From NCBI GenBank assembly GCA_037447655.1, contig JBBHKE010002910.1, positions 123,718-187,717 of the forward strand: a stretch of DNA of 64,000 nt, given 5' to 3'. The position numbers were made by a program, and so were the translations under genes. Positions 1-10,479 of the stretch are shown here, piece after piece. Under the pieces are notes generated by a model. It had not been told where the DNA came from, did not search any database, and worked only from the letters and a program-made list of their open reading frames with translations. This DNA is from Zygnema cylindricum (Eukaryota; Streptophyta; Zygnematophyceae; Zygnematales; Zygnemataceae). The first letter of the stretch is position 1; each line of letters begins with the position of its first letter.

Positions 1-262
1 GGGAAGGACGAAAATGTGCGAAAGGGTCAAGAGGGCAAAAGTGCACTACAATCTGGGAGGGAGAAAACAGAGGGGAAGAGAAAGGGAAGAGAAATCAAAA
101 GGAGAGGAAGGAGAGGGAGAGGAAGAGAAGAGGAAGAATTATGGGGCCAGGGCGAAATAAATACATCAGTGGCCATTGCGGGAGCACTCTCCGACCAAAA
201 AAGAGACAGTGCAGAAATAGGGCCGAGAACAATGGCCTCGCATAGCCACGCTGGTTTCTATC

Positions 263-316
<54 letters not shown>

Positions 317-430
317 ATCACCACCTCTAAAGATCCTTTCCTTGCTCTCTCTACTGTACCCAAAAATTCTGTCCTTTACGCCCTATCCCACCTCTTCCCT
401 CCTGTCCCTCCCCACTCACGACTCACTCTA
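1..430. other. Low-complexity purine-rich then CT-rich stretch, no gene
   Basis: The first 150 bases are A/G-rich and the next 250 are C/T-rich. An open frame runs through the start of it, but its product is Lys/Arg/Gly/Glu-rich followed by Ser-Leu repeats, as expected from simple sequence. No domain, splice signal or promoter supports a gene. Confidence 0.7.
265..312. repeat. (CT)n microsatellite
   Basis: About 24 nearly uninterrupted CT dinucleotides. The length makes it likely to be polymorphic between individuals. Confidence 0.95.
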
Positions 431-1004
431 TTTATCGCTTCTCTTTATAGGGGATTCTGTCGCATGAAAGTACGTATCCTTGTACGGTATCGTGCGCACG
501 GTACTGATTCTTGTCGGTTCGACCGCAAGGTCGTCGTTTTTCTCCCTTTCGTAGTTCTACGTTGGCGAATCCGGATGAACTGTATTGTACGGTAATTCCA
601 ACGGCCACCGCCAAAATTTGTTTTGTGCCCTTCGTCAGAGTTACTTTTTCGTATAGTGGTGGAAGTGAGTTAATCAAGAATCGTTAACTTTTCCGGCGAC
701 TTTTTGCCAACTGGGTCAGACCGTAGAAAAATTTTGTCGGTGACTGACCGACAAATATTTTTGAGATCTGCATAGCCGCCTATCGCTACGTACTAGAGGT
801 GATTAGATGCTTTGGGTTCGCAATAATATTATAATTAGCTACCTTAAATAGGAAATGAATGTCCTTTTTTTTGTTTGGAAGTGAATCGCCGCTGACGTCA
901 TCTTACGTCAACAAAAAGTCGCGATGTGATTCATGTAGCCGTGCAATTAGGTGCCCATGACTCAAATCCGTCCGTACCATTCATTCATTCATTCATTCGG
1001 GATA
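431..1004. other. Unassigned intergenic sequence
   Basis: Only short open frames without recognisable motifs are seen. A short ATTC tetranucleotide run occurs near 978-997, at the edge of the following foldback. Confidence 0.5.
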
Positions 1005-1007
1005 CGA

Positions 1008-1490
1008 CTTCCTGTTTTCTCAAAGTCAAATTTATGCTTTCCGAAAAGGGTGCGGTCGGCCTGTTTGGCGCCTCTGTTTTTTGTTTTTTTGCGAAATGAC
1101 TGGTACGGGATTATTCGTTTCCTCATCTCATTCATCATCCATTTCTAGTGTGAAAATGCTGCATGTACCACCGGAAGTAATCAATGACTTCTACAGATTG
1201 CAATTGCTGCATTCACACAGAGAATGAATGATGAATGAGATGAGGAAACGAATCATCCCGTACCATTCATTTCGCAAAAAAACAAAAAACGGAGGCGCCA
1301 AAATGACCGACCGCCCGGCTGTCAATCTTTTTGGAGCGTAGCCACGGACAAAATGTACAATTTGGAGCGTAGCAAAAGACAAAATGTACGGTAAAGTGCG
1401 TCAAAACTTGACTAACTGTGGTAAATCATCTTCTTTTCCTCGAACCCTTTTCGGAATGCAAAAAACCGACTTTGAAAAAACATGAAGTCT
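1008..1490. repeat. Large imperfect foldback (inverted repeat), possible MITE or foldback element
   Basis: The left arm at about 1008-1165 is the imperfect reverse complement of the right side. Bases 1049-1146 pair with about 1222-1318, including the T-run/GCGAAATGA block and the GTTTCCTCATCTCATTCAT block. Bases 1008-1052 pair with about 1446-1490. The right arm therefore carries roughly 125 bp of extra DNA at 1319-1445. Short open frames on both strands inside it are mirror images produced by the symmetry. No transposase is present. Confidence 0.8.
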
Positions 1491-2095
1491 ATTTTCGAAT
1501 GATTCATCCATACCACACCTAAATTTTTTAGAATTATCACCCATAAACGAATAGCCAATCAAAATCATGTATACCAGAACTAAAAAATATGCAAACTAAA
1601 AACTTTCTTGTAATTTTGACGAAAAATCCTCCTCCCTCCTTGCCTTGAGGCGTACTTTCTTCGCCCACGTCATAACGTCGCCCATCTCCCATCTCACTCT
1701 CAGCTGAAACATCTGTTTGACGCTGTTTAAATTTTTTCCCCTTGGAAAGCGAGATCGCCTCACTTCAAAAAACCTTAAGGTATCCCTCGTTAGAATATTT
1801 GTTGATATTTTTTTTTCCAAATCTCATTAATTAATATTGCATTTTGTATTGTAATAATTGGAATATTTATGGGTGTGATTGCACGGGATACCCTAAAGCT
1901 AATGGGGGTGTATTAATTCTATGAAGGTGAATAAATGAGTAAAAAAACAGCGGTAAAGAAAAAACAAAAATAAATAGGATTAAAAGAGAGTAAAGAAAAA
2001 CCAATAAGAAAATAGACAAATACGATTAGAGAATAAAAAAAGAAACTATGCATAAAAGCATTGTAACAAACCTCCCTCCCTCCCTCCCTCCCACC
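1491..2095. other. AT-rich intergenic DNA ending in a (CCTC)n tract
   Basis: No gene is seen. Bases 2071-2095 are CCTCCC repeats that directly precede the 5' LTR of element A. A similar CCTCCC tract lies just past its other end, so the element probably landed in, or recombined with, this simple sequence. Confidence 0.6.
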
Positions 2096-2755
2096 TGTTG
2101 GGATATTGTCGTTTTCGCGACATTTCGCGAAGCGTCATACCAACTTGTATTTGTTTGACGCGAACTGTCGCGTCATCATATAAAAGGTACGATGTCGTTT
2201 CGCGACAGTACTCTTGTTGTTCGCGAACGAAACATACTTTTTCGTTTCACGTCGCTTGTTTGTTTCGTGCGCATGTCTTTCAATTTGCGTGCAGGTGTGT
2301 TCGTGAAGCGACACGTGTTTAAGTCAACGTTTGGAGTTTGTCGTTTCGAAGGAAGAAGCGTGTGCGCCTTCCTTCGTGGAACTTTCATTGAAGAGTGCAC
2401 AGTCAGCTAGGGACAGACTTCGTCGCTACGCTAAGTTCTGCTTGTCTTATCTTGTTGTCTCTTAGTGTAGAGTAGCGCATATATATAGGCAGCAGTGTAC
2501 ATGTGCAAAGTAATCTATCAATTGTATCTTACATGATTGAACCATAGAGGATTTGATATTGGAGTAAGAGATTATTTAAAGAGGATAGAGAAGAGAGAGA
2601 AGAGAGAAGATAGATGATGTAAAGAGGCTTCGGCCAATAACACTTATAAATCTTTTTGGCTGAATATTCCTCTTGTCTTTTATGAGCTTCCGCTGTGTTA
2701 TGATGTATGTTTTGTGAATTATTTAAAGTGAAACTCTTTTGCTTAAGATCCTACA
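2096..2755 (+). repeat. 5' LTR of element A
   Basis: Starts TGTTGG and ends CCTACA, immediately before the primer site. It contains many TCGCGAC/CGCGA motifs in its first 130 bases. It shares most of its length with the copy at 7501. Confidence 0.92.
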
Positions 2756-2757
2756 AT

Positions 2758-2769
2758 TGGTATCAGAGC
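2758..2769 (+). other. Primer binding site of element A (tRNA-iMet 3' end)
   Basis: TGGTATCAGAGC starts two bases after the LTR. It is complementary to the CCA end of plant initiator tRNA-Met, the usual primer of plant Copia elements. Confidence 0.93.
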
Positions 2770-2797
2770 TAGTGCTTCCGAGATAGAGAGGGAGCGC

Positions 2798-4620
2798 ATG
2801 GGGAGGAAGAAGAATAGAAATACTCCTTCCCCCATGTCGACTTCGGAGAGAGCAAGAGAGTTCAGTTTTTCGGGTTCTCAATTTGAGGAGACCCGGAATA
2901 CGGAGAGGAATTTTGAGGGGATGTTTGATACATTAATGAGATATGTAGATTCACGATTTCAAACTCAATCTAGTGAGAAAAGAGAATTTGCTTCATTTCA
3001 GGTTGCCGATCCATTCAGTGGAGGAGCTAATGAGAGTGAGATAAAAGAGAGAATTAGGAAAGGTAAAGCAAAGATAGAGGAAGATTCAGATTTTGAAGAG
3101 GCATTGGATAATGAAGATGATTATAATATGTCGGGGAAATCCGTGGCCTTTAATGGCACCAATTATGCGGTTTGGAAGAAATTTATTTCAAATCAACTTA
3201 TTCTTAAGAGGCTTTGGAGAATTGTCAACGGAGAAGAGAAAATGCCACTCGAGAGTAAAGCACGTGCTCAATGGAGGTTGAAGGATATTGCGGCAACGAC
3301 CGGTTTGATGAAGAATTGCACTTCTTCCGTGCTTGATCATTTCCTTGCTCACGGCACGGCCCATGAGTGTTGGCAAGCACTTGAGGAGCAATATGAGAAA
3401 GGCGTTGAGAACAAGGGTCAATATGTTTATACAGACTTTATGATTTTAAAATCAAGTCAAATGAAGTGATGGATGATGCCGTGAAGCGCTTCAATATTAT
3501 ACTCGAGCAATTACTCAACAATGGTCGAGTTATTTTGGATGCGGATAAATTAAGCGTGTTTCTTAACGCTTTGCCGGATAAGCTTTCGCATCTTAAAGCT
3601 ATTTTACGAGCGAAGGCGGATAATAATTTTGGATTAACCGTTAATTTTATCAAAATGTCAGAGGGAACTCCATCGGCTTCTTCAAGTGGAGGAGGAGGAG
3701 TTCTCAACTCTACTACTCCCGAAACCCCGGATCTTCACTTTGCCGGTGGTAAAGGAGGTGGCCCAAGAGGTGGTGGTGGCGACCGAGGCAACAATAGGGA
3801 TCAAGGTCGTCCACCGAAGGTCCCTTCGGTTCTTTCGAATGTGACATGCTACCGGTGTAACCGGCTTGGACATTTGTCATCCTCTTGTCCGGATAAGGAC
3901 AAGCAATGTCATTTTTGTGGTAAGTGGGGGCATACGATTTCTCAATGTTATGCAAAGAGTGGAGATTCCGGAGGTGGAAGAAGAGGTAGAGGAGGTGATA
4001 GAGGGGCTCGAGGTGGCGGCCGAGGAGGACGCCGCGGTAGTGGTCCTGGTTACGGTAATGCAAATTACTTTGACTATGGTAATGAAACCGGTGATGAGTT
4101 TAGGGTTCTTAACCTTACCCTTGATTCGGTGAGTAGTGAAGGAAATTTAGAGAAGGAGTGGATTATTGATACGGGGGCATCTCACCATGTTTGCACGGAT
4201 GCTACCTTGTTTGATGATATGAGGGAACTCACGGTTCCAAAGTTTATTACGGTTGCAAGCGGCCATGTCATTTCGGTTGGAACGGTTGGCACGGTTCGGC
4301 TTGATCTTCTTTCATGGGATAATGATGGGAAAGAGAGATCAACGGAGTATCGTCTTCAAAATACTCTTTATATTCCGGACGGTTCGGTCAATTTGTTAAG
4401 CGTTCCACAAATCCAAAAGAGTGGTGGAAGCTTACTTGCGAGAGGTGATCAATCTATCGAGATTTGGAATGAGAAGGGGAATGTAATTGGAGAAGGAGTT
4501 GTAACGGATGCGAATCATAGTCGGCTCTTATGGAGGAGGCCGAAATCTAAAGTTCCCACCGTGGGAATTTCACACCAAATTTCGGAGTTGAAAGTGATCT
4601 TACCTTATGGCATCATCAAA
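2798..4620 (+). pseudogene. Element A gag and protease
   Basis: Gag begins at the first ATG after the primer site. The Gag domain shows FNGTNYAVWKKF near 3148. A frame change at about 3466 (TGATG overlap) separates the first and second parts. Two CCHC zinc knuckles follow, at about 3847-3888 and 3907-3948, within Gly/Arg-rich linkers that suit nucleic-acid binding. The aspartic protease motif WIIDTGASHH starts at 4159, followed by the pre-integrase region. The frame is lost again near 4620-4640. The parts are family-typical, but the joined product is not encoded. Confidence 0.9.
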
Positions 4621-5608
4621 TGTGTCACACATCCGAGGTAAGTTTGAAAAAGATGATTTGTCATTCTTCGGTGAGGGGTTTGGACCTCGCATACGGTGAG
4701 AAGGTGAACGGATGCGGAGGATGTAGCAAAGGACGTCAAATTCGGAAATCCCATCCGAATAAAGACATCAAGCATCGAGCTCAAAGTCCTTTAGAGGATG
4801 GTCACATCGATCTTTGTGGACATATCAAACCCGAGACAATTGGAGGTAACAAGTATACTTTGGTGATTGTTGATGACTTCTCTCGGAAGTCATGGGTGTA
4901 TTTATTGAAAAAGAAATCGGATGCATTTGAAAAATTTAAGGAATGGCATGTAATGGTCGAGAGGCAAATTGATAAGAAGCTTAAGTCCATTCGTTCGGAC
5001 AATGGAGGGGAGTTTGTTGTTTTTGAGGGGTATTGTAAGGAGTGGGGGATAAGGCATCAATTCACGGCGCCTTATTCTCCCGAGTCAAATAGAGTGGCCG
5101 AGAGGAAGAATCGTACCTTACAAGAAATGGTCTGTGCGATGGTTCATAGTTCCGGAAGAGAGATGTTTTTGTGGGGAGATGCGATTCTTACGGCGAATTA
5201 TATTTGTAACCGAAGACTCACATCATTTCCGGAAGTAAAACACCGGAGGAGTTATGGAGTGGGAGAAAGCCCACGGTTCATCATTTGAGAATTTGGGGAT
5301 GTCATGCTACGGTTTATATGGAATCAACCAAGAGGAAGGGGAAATTTGCACCAAGGTGGTTGCCCGGAATTTTTGTTGGTTATAGTGCGAAAGGGAATTT
5401 GTACCGAGTGTATGATCCGGCTCGTCACACCGTGGAGGAATCTCGGAATGTGAATTTTCATGAGGATCTCAAATCCGCCATGAATCCCGTTGGGAAATTT
5501 AAAGAGAATTTGGATTTTTATGAGGAGAGTGAAATTGAGAGTTTTCCATTCATTGGGGATTCGGATTCCGATGTGGAACCCAATGAGAAATTTAGAAAAA
5601 GAATTTGA
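4620..5608 (+). pseudogene. Element A integrase
   Basis: The zinc-binding HHCC end and catalytic core are spread over two frames (change at about 5285). The three catalytic acids can be seen: Asp in HIDLCGHI near 4806, Asp in RSDNGGEF near 4997, and Glu in VAERKNR near 5100. The region from 5285 carries the FVGY-type C-terminal domain (IFVGYSAKGN). Integrase would insert the cDNA copy into host DNA; this copy is broken. Confidence 0.9.
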
Positions 5609-6897
5609 AGAAATCGGTTGAAGTTTGGTTTGAAAGAAAGAGTAACGGATCTTTGGATTCCCGAGTGCCTTCGAACATTCGGAAATCTCAAAGCTCTAAA
5701 TCGAGTTCTAAATCGAGTGAGAAGGACATTGAAATTGAATCCGACGAAGAGAAAGAGGAAAAGGAGGAGGAGCAAGTTATTAGGAGGAGCTCTCGGATTA
5801 CAAAGGGTAAGAAACCGGAGAAACTCATTTACGATCGAAAAAGGGAAAATGCATCAAATCCGCATTATTTTCTTTCCGATGCTAAAGAGACGGAGTTTCT
5901 TTTGAAGCAATCACTTAAGGAGAATATGACTGGCGACCCTCAATCTTATGTCATGGCTAGAAGGTCGATTGGTAGGGAGAGTAAGTGGAAACCGGCGTGG
6001 GAGAAAGAATTTAAGTCGGTGGTTGATAATCGAAATTTTGAGGAAGTGAAATTACCGGAGGGGAAAAAGGCGATTGATGCAAAGTGGGTCTTTAAAACCA
6101 AAACTGGAGCGTCGGGTGAAATAATTAAGTACAAGGCGAGACTTGTTTTTAAGTGGTTCCAACAATGTGAGGGAATTGATTTTAAGGAGACTTATGCTCC
6201 CATGGTGAAGTTCAACTCACTACGGATTATTATTGCAATTGCAACGATGGGGAAGAAGCACGTCCATCAAATGGACGTTGAAACCGCGTTTTTAAATGGT
6301 GAGTTGGAGGAAGAGGTATATATGAAGGTACCGGAAGGTGTCTCTCCTTTGCAGGAAGGAAATGTATGACGTTTGCGAAAGTCAATATATGGTTTGAAAC
6401 AAGCACCACGCACTTGGTATTTGAGACTTCATCAAGTACTATTGAAGTTTGGATTAGAAACGGACTACGTCCGATTCTGGAGTTTATGTGAAAGGTGAAG
6501 GATTTGATCAAATCATCTTTTTTGTTTATGTGGATGATTTCTTGATGGCATGCGACAAGTTGGATCGCATTAATGAGTTGAAACGTTACCTTGGTTTACA
6601 TTTCAAAGTTACGGATCTTGGAGAGGTACGATATATTTTGGGGATTGAAGTGATACGTGAAAAAGAGGGGAACATTAAATTGAGTCAAGCTCAATATTGT
6701 AAAGAGATTTTGGAGAGATTTGGTATGACTGACGCGAAACCGCTTTCTACGCCGTTGGATGCAAATCTACAAATTCGCAAGTTCGAAAAGGAGAATTCTA
6801 TCGACATACCATATCGAGAGGCGGTTGGTTCACTTATGTACCTTAGCGTTGGTACTCGTCCAGATATTTCGGCCGCGGTTTCCTTCGTCAGCCGTTA
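5605..6897 (+). pseudogene. Element A reverse transcriptase
   Basis: A Glu/Lys/Ser-rich linker precedes the RT start at KWVFKTKTG near 6085. Motif A (HQMDVETAFLNG) is near 6268 and the catalytic FVYVDDF near 6520. A TGA near 6367 stands where relatives have Cys just before the SIYGLKQAP block, and the frame changes between there and 6488. The enzyme copies element RNA into cDNA in the virus-like particle; this copy is inactive. Confidence 0.92.
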
Positions 6898-7425
6898 TTG
6901 TCACGAGCCAAAGAAGGACACTGGGAGGCCGTACGACGTATCTTTCGATACTTGGTTGGTACGATTGATCTTGGACTTTTGTTTACTTCTGACAAAAATT
7001 CTTTAGAGTGTGTTGGGTATTGTGACGCCGATTGGGGCGGCGATTTTGATTCGAGTAAGTCCACGTCAAGATATGCATTTATTTTCGGAGGAGCTGCGAT
7101 TTTGTGGAGTTCAAGGCTAAAACCTACAGTTGCGTTGAGTTCCACAGAATCTGAGTATATGGTTGCGTGTCATGCAGCAAAGGCTTCGATTTGGATTAAA
7201 AAGATGTTACGTGAGTTGAGCATTCCTATTGGTTGTGTGAGGATTTATTCTGACAGCATGAGTTCAATGGCGTTGGCAAAAAATCATGTGTTTCACAAGA
7301 GGACGAAACACAACAGGATCTAATGGCATTTCGTAAGAGATTTGGTTACGGCGAACGAGATTGAATTTTCGTACGTACTAACAAAAGAGGAGGCGGCTGA
7401 TTTGTTGACAAAGGCTGCCACACAT
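6898..7425 (+). pseudogene. Element A RNase H
   Basis: Catalytic blocks are present in order: CDADWGGDF near 7021, SSTESEY near 7139 and YSDSMSS near 7246. A TAA at 7320-7322 replaces a codon that is usually Gln or Arg in KH-x-x-I-x-x-HF. Homology continues past it (WHFVRDLVTANEIEF), so the stop is internal to the ancestral gene. The related remnant at 19.9-20.6 kb has TAG at the same codon. Confidence 0.9.
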
Positions 7426-7487
7426 GATGTGTTTGAGAGGGGGCGACCAAAACTTGGATTATTTTGAAGAGTTTGGCGATTCCGACA

Positions 7488-7500
7488 ATAAGAGGGGGAT
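7488..7500 (+). other. Polypurine tract of element A
   Basis: A purine run (AATAAGAGGGGGA) ends directly before the TGTTGG start of the 3' LTR. This is the plus-strand priming site. Confidence 0.85.
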
Positions 7501-8075
7501 TGTTGGATTATTGTCATTTTCGCGACATTTCGCGAAGCGTCATACCAACTTGTATTTGTTTGACGCGATTTGTCGCGTCATCATACAAAAATTACGATGT
7601 CGTTTCGCGACAGTACTTTTGTTGTTCACGAACGAAACATACTATTTCGTTTCGCGTCACTTGTTTATTTCGTGCGCAGGTGTTACATTTTGCGTGCAGG
7701 TGTGTTCGTGAAGCAACACGTATTAAGTCAACGTTTAGAGTTTGTTGTTTTAAAGGAAGAAGCGTGTGCGCCTTCCTTCGTGGAACTTTCATTAAAGAGT
7801 GCACAGTCAGCTAGGGACAAACTTCATCGCTACGCTAAGTTTTGCTTGTCTTCTCTTGTTGTCTTTTAGTGCAGAGTAGCGAGTATATATAGGCAGCAAT
7901 GTATATGTGCAGAGTATTAATCGAATTAATCGAATCTATCAATTGAATCTCATATGATTGAATCATAGAGGATTAATCTTGGAGAAAGAGATTATTTAAA
8001 GAGGATAGAGAATAGAGAGAAAAGAGAAGAGAGATGATGTAAAGAGGCTTCGGCCAAGAACATTATAACCTTTTT
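7501..8075 (+). repeat. 3' LTR of element A, 3'-truncated
   Basis: It matches 2096 onward with substitutions and small indels. Homology stops near 8075, about 110 bases short of the 5' LTR length, shortly before a CT-rich tract. Confidence 0.88.
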
Positions 8076-8120
8076 GTGTTTCCCTTGGATTTATTTAAGA
8101 GTATGAATGTGTCTTCCGTC

Positions 8121-8186
8121 CAATACCTCCCCTCCTCCCCCTTCCCTCCTCCCCCCTCCTCCCTCCCTCCCCCCCCTCCCTCTCCA
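8121..8186. repeat. CCTCCC-rich simple sequence
   Basis: C/T-only tract resembling the tract at 2071-2095 on the other side of element A. Confidence 0.85.
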
Positions 8187-8724
8187 TTCCTGAGGTCTCG
8201 AATTTTCACCAATACTCGACCAGTCTACTTTGCACCCCGAATAGCCAATATTGATGTAAAGTGTACTTCCAACCAGAGTCTCTCCTTGTCAGCGTGGAGT
8301 CAGATTACACTTGCTTAGGTTCAAATAGCCATGCGCTTGCTGGTCTAGCAATTAAGAAAGCATCTCATGTGAGTGTGTTTGTCGTGAAATAAAAAAAATT
8401 GACAGTAGCTTACCTATTTTGTATTGTCCTATTTGCAGCAAATGAACATCACTACAGATAGTGGTGAAGTTTCACAATATTTTGTTATGCAATACTTGGA
8501 TGGAAGCATCATCGGCAAACCAAGTTTCCCTTGTCGCCAACAATATCTTCCTTAGGGTATGGTTACATCAGACAAAAAGTGAGGTTTAATACACAATTTA
8601 ATACTTTTCCGTACCATGCCGTACTATATTTTCGTGAGTTTCTTAAAAAAAACATTACAGAAAATAGGATAACGATTCTCCAAGTATCCAGGAGAAGACG
8701 TCGACCGTCTGATTACATTTTGGT

Positions 8725-8769
8725 CTTCATGTGCGAAGCAATTGCTTCATCTGCGAAGCAATTGCTCCA
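8725..8769. repeat. Short tandem duplication with a self-complementary core
   Basis: TGCGAAGCAATTGCT occurs twice in tandem, about 20 bp apart. Each copy contains the palindrome AGCAATTGCT. Confidence 0.8.
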
Positions 8770-8778
8770 TGCGCCTTT

Positions 8779-8819
8779 GTATTGGTGAACCCACCTCGCA
8801 GAGGTGGGTTCACCAATAC
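8779..8819. repeat. Perfect 19-bp inverted repeat with 3-nt loop
   Basis: Bases 8779-8797 are the exact reverse complement of 8801-8819, with GCA between them. The stem contains GGTGAACCCACCTC. There is no following T-run and no flanking gene, so a function as a terminator is not supported. Confidence 0.95.
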
Positions 8820-9570
8820 AGAACCAGTCAATTCGTTACACTTGGACGAAAGACACGTGCGTCGATGAAAAAAGAAAATTTTCACACGCCCCCAAAGTCA
8901 CGTGCCTTCGGACAAGGTGACCGTAAAATCTTTGTAGAAAAGAAATACGGTTTTTTCCTGAAAGTCAGCAGAGTGAAGGAGATCTCTGAGATACATTGAC
9001 GTGGTACACTTGCGAATTACACGTGAGAAGTACGCAAGTACGGATTTGCATACGAAAATGGTCGGTTTTCAAATCTTTGCGATTTTAGAGATTTGATTGT
9101 CGACTTACGTGGAACCATTCAAAAAACAACACGTATGTAAAAACCTATTTACAGGCGATACGCGATGTAACCGAGGCCTCTGTAATACAGAAATTTTGAT
9201 TTCCGTACTATTACATAGACCTGTTGATGTAACCATGCCCTTATTCCCCCAACAAAATGCCGGTTCTTCCCACTATTCAACGCTTATGGCTGTCTTGGAG
9301 CTTGCTATTGCACCAATAGATTGGAAAACCCTAAACGAGGGTTTGAGAAAAGTACAAAGGCCACTGGTGGGCGGGGTGATTGGAGGTGATTCTTCTTCTA
9401 ACGTTCTATTATTGTACTTTATACGATTGTACTTTGTACGATATAAACTCGCGAATTGTTTGGCGGATGCTATAAAGTGTTGAAATCGAATATGAGTGGA
9501 TCAGCTTATGCCACAGGAATTCTTCTGTTGGAACTCTTGAAAACCAACCAACCACCGTTTCGATTTTGTT

Positions 9571-9940
9571 TTTTTGTTTTTGTTGTGCCTCTCTCCAATT
9601 TTCTCCAGTGACTTGAGTATCACACGTGTCAGCGACAGAAAATCTGTTGTGATCGACGAAAACCTCAACGATAAGCTCATTACGGCGAGTTTCCCGACGC
9701 GAGTGTACTTTTTGATCCTTTTCGTTGGCCAAGCATACGACATCGTCGTCGTGCCCCCAACTGCCAATCCCGACTTCTACCCGAGGTCCATGATGTACGG
9801 CTATCATAATGACGTGGCGGTGTGCAATTCGTCAGTTAGACTACGGTTCAAACCTCCGTCAAAGGTCGGGTTCGAATGGCTCATCAACGAACCTAAAAGC
9901 CCAGCCACTCTCAGGCACATGGATCTCCAATATTGACCTT
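9571..9940 (+). CDS. Possible upstream exon(s) of the host gene
   Basis: An open frame of about 120 codons starts with a hydrophobic stretch and continues without simple-sequence bias. It precedes the well-supported exons on the same strand by 500 bp. Homology was not recognised and no splice donor could be chosen with confidence (candidates near 9864 and 9980). A tRNA-like stretch overlaps its 3' part. Treat it as a candidate only. Confidence 0.3.
9814..9886 (+). other. tRNA-like sequence, probable tRNA-derived fragment
   Basis: It shows a D-arm-like block ending GTCAGTTAGA, an anticodon-arm-like ACGGT/TCCGT pairing around a 7-nt loop, and a B-box-like GGTTCGAAT. The loop has C where T33 is invariant and the acceptor arms do not pair, so it is not a functional tRNA. 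It overlaps the candidate exon and may be chance or a SINE-like relic. Confidence 0.25.
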
Positions 9941-10479
9941 TGTCATTCTATGTGGAACTGGACGCCTTTTGTTAGGGCTAAGGCACCAAAGAGGTCATTT
10001 CAAGGTCGTAATAAATGGATGGGTTGATTAAGACCGTACGAATGTGATCTGGACGGTCAAAAATTTCCGAATCATTGACAAGTGACCACTTACGATGGGC
10101 CGAAGCTCTTATTTCACAACTCACTATAGTAATGAAGTTTCATATTTGCTTGTTGGATGGTTTTGCACTTTTTGCGTCAAACAGTTGTGATTCATGCATA
10201 CCGTGTCAATATTACGGCGATTGTGAAATTTGTAATTAGCTTTTACTTCACGAAATTTCACAATGTAAATCGGTATTGTCAATACTATTTCACAAACACA
10301 ATTAAAATGCCCTAACATGAACTCTGTTAGTTCACATGTTCCCCTCCCCAAGGGGACAGGTGTGCACACACCATCATAATATGAACGGACAACATTTTGT
10401 TGTTCTTAAGAATCTAGCAATGCCCGACTTTCCCTCCAATTTAACTCTTGTCGATTTTCGCGTTTTTAGTTCTGTGCAG

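Larger units (their letters stand above)
2096..8075 (+). mobile_element. Copia (Ty1-type) LTR retrotransposon A, decayed
   Basis: It has LTRs starting TGTTGG, a plant-type primer site, gag, protease, integrase, RT and RNase H in the order that defines Ty1/Copia, and a purine tract before the 3' LTR. Coding parts lie in changing frames (2, 1, 3, 2, 1, 2, 1), with an in-frame TGA near 6367 and TAA at 7320, so it cannot make a full polyprotein. The 3' LTR matches the 5' LTR only to about 8075, where a CT-rich tract begins. No clear target duplication is visible because the end is lost. Confidence 0.93.
8076..9570. other. Intergenic region, no convincing gene
   Basis: It contains the CCTCCC tract at about 8121-8186 and the hairpin cluster at 8725-8819. 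An open frame of 128 codons at 9097-9483 has no recognisable domain. It could hold an upstream exon of the following host gene, but nothing decides this. Confidence 0.4.

Noticed and set aside
1191-1382. Mirror open frames at 951-1148 and 1191-1382
   Set aside because: They encode the same peptide stretch on opposite strands because of the inverted repeat.
9097-9483. 128-codon frame as a separate gene
   Set aside because: No recognisable motif, no supported start and no splice evidence. Mentioned only as part of the intergenic region.
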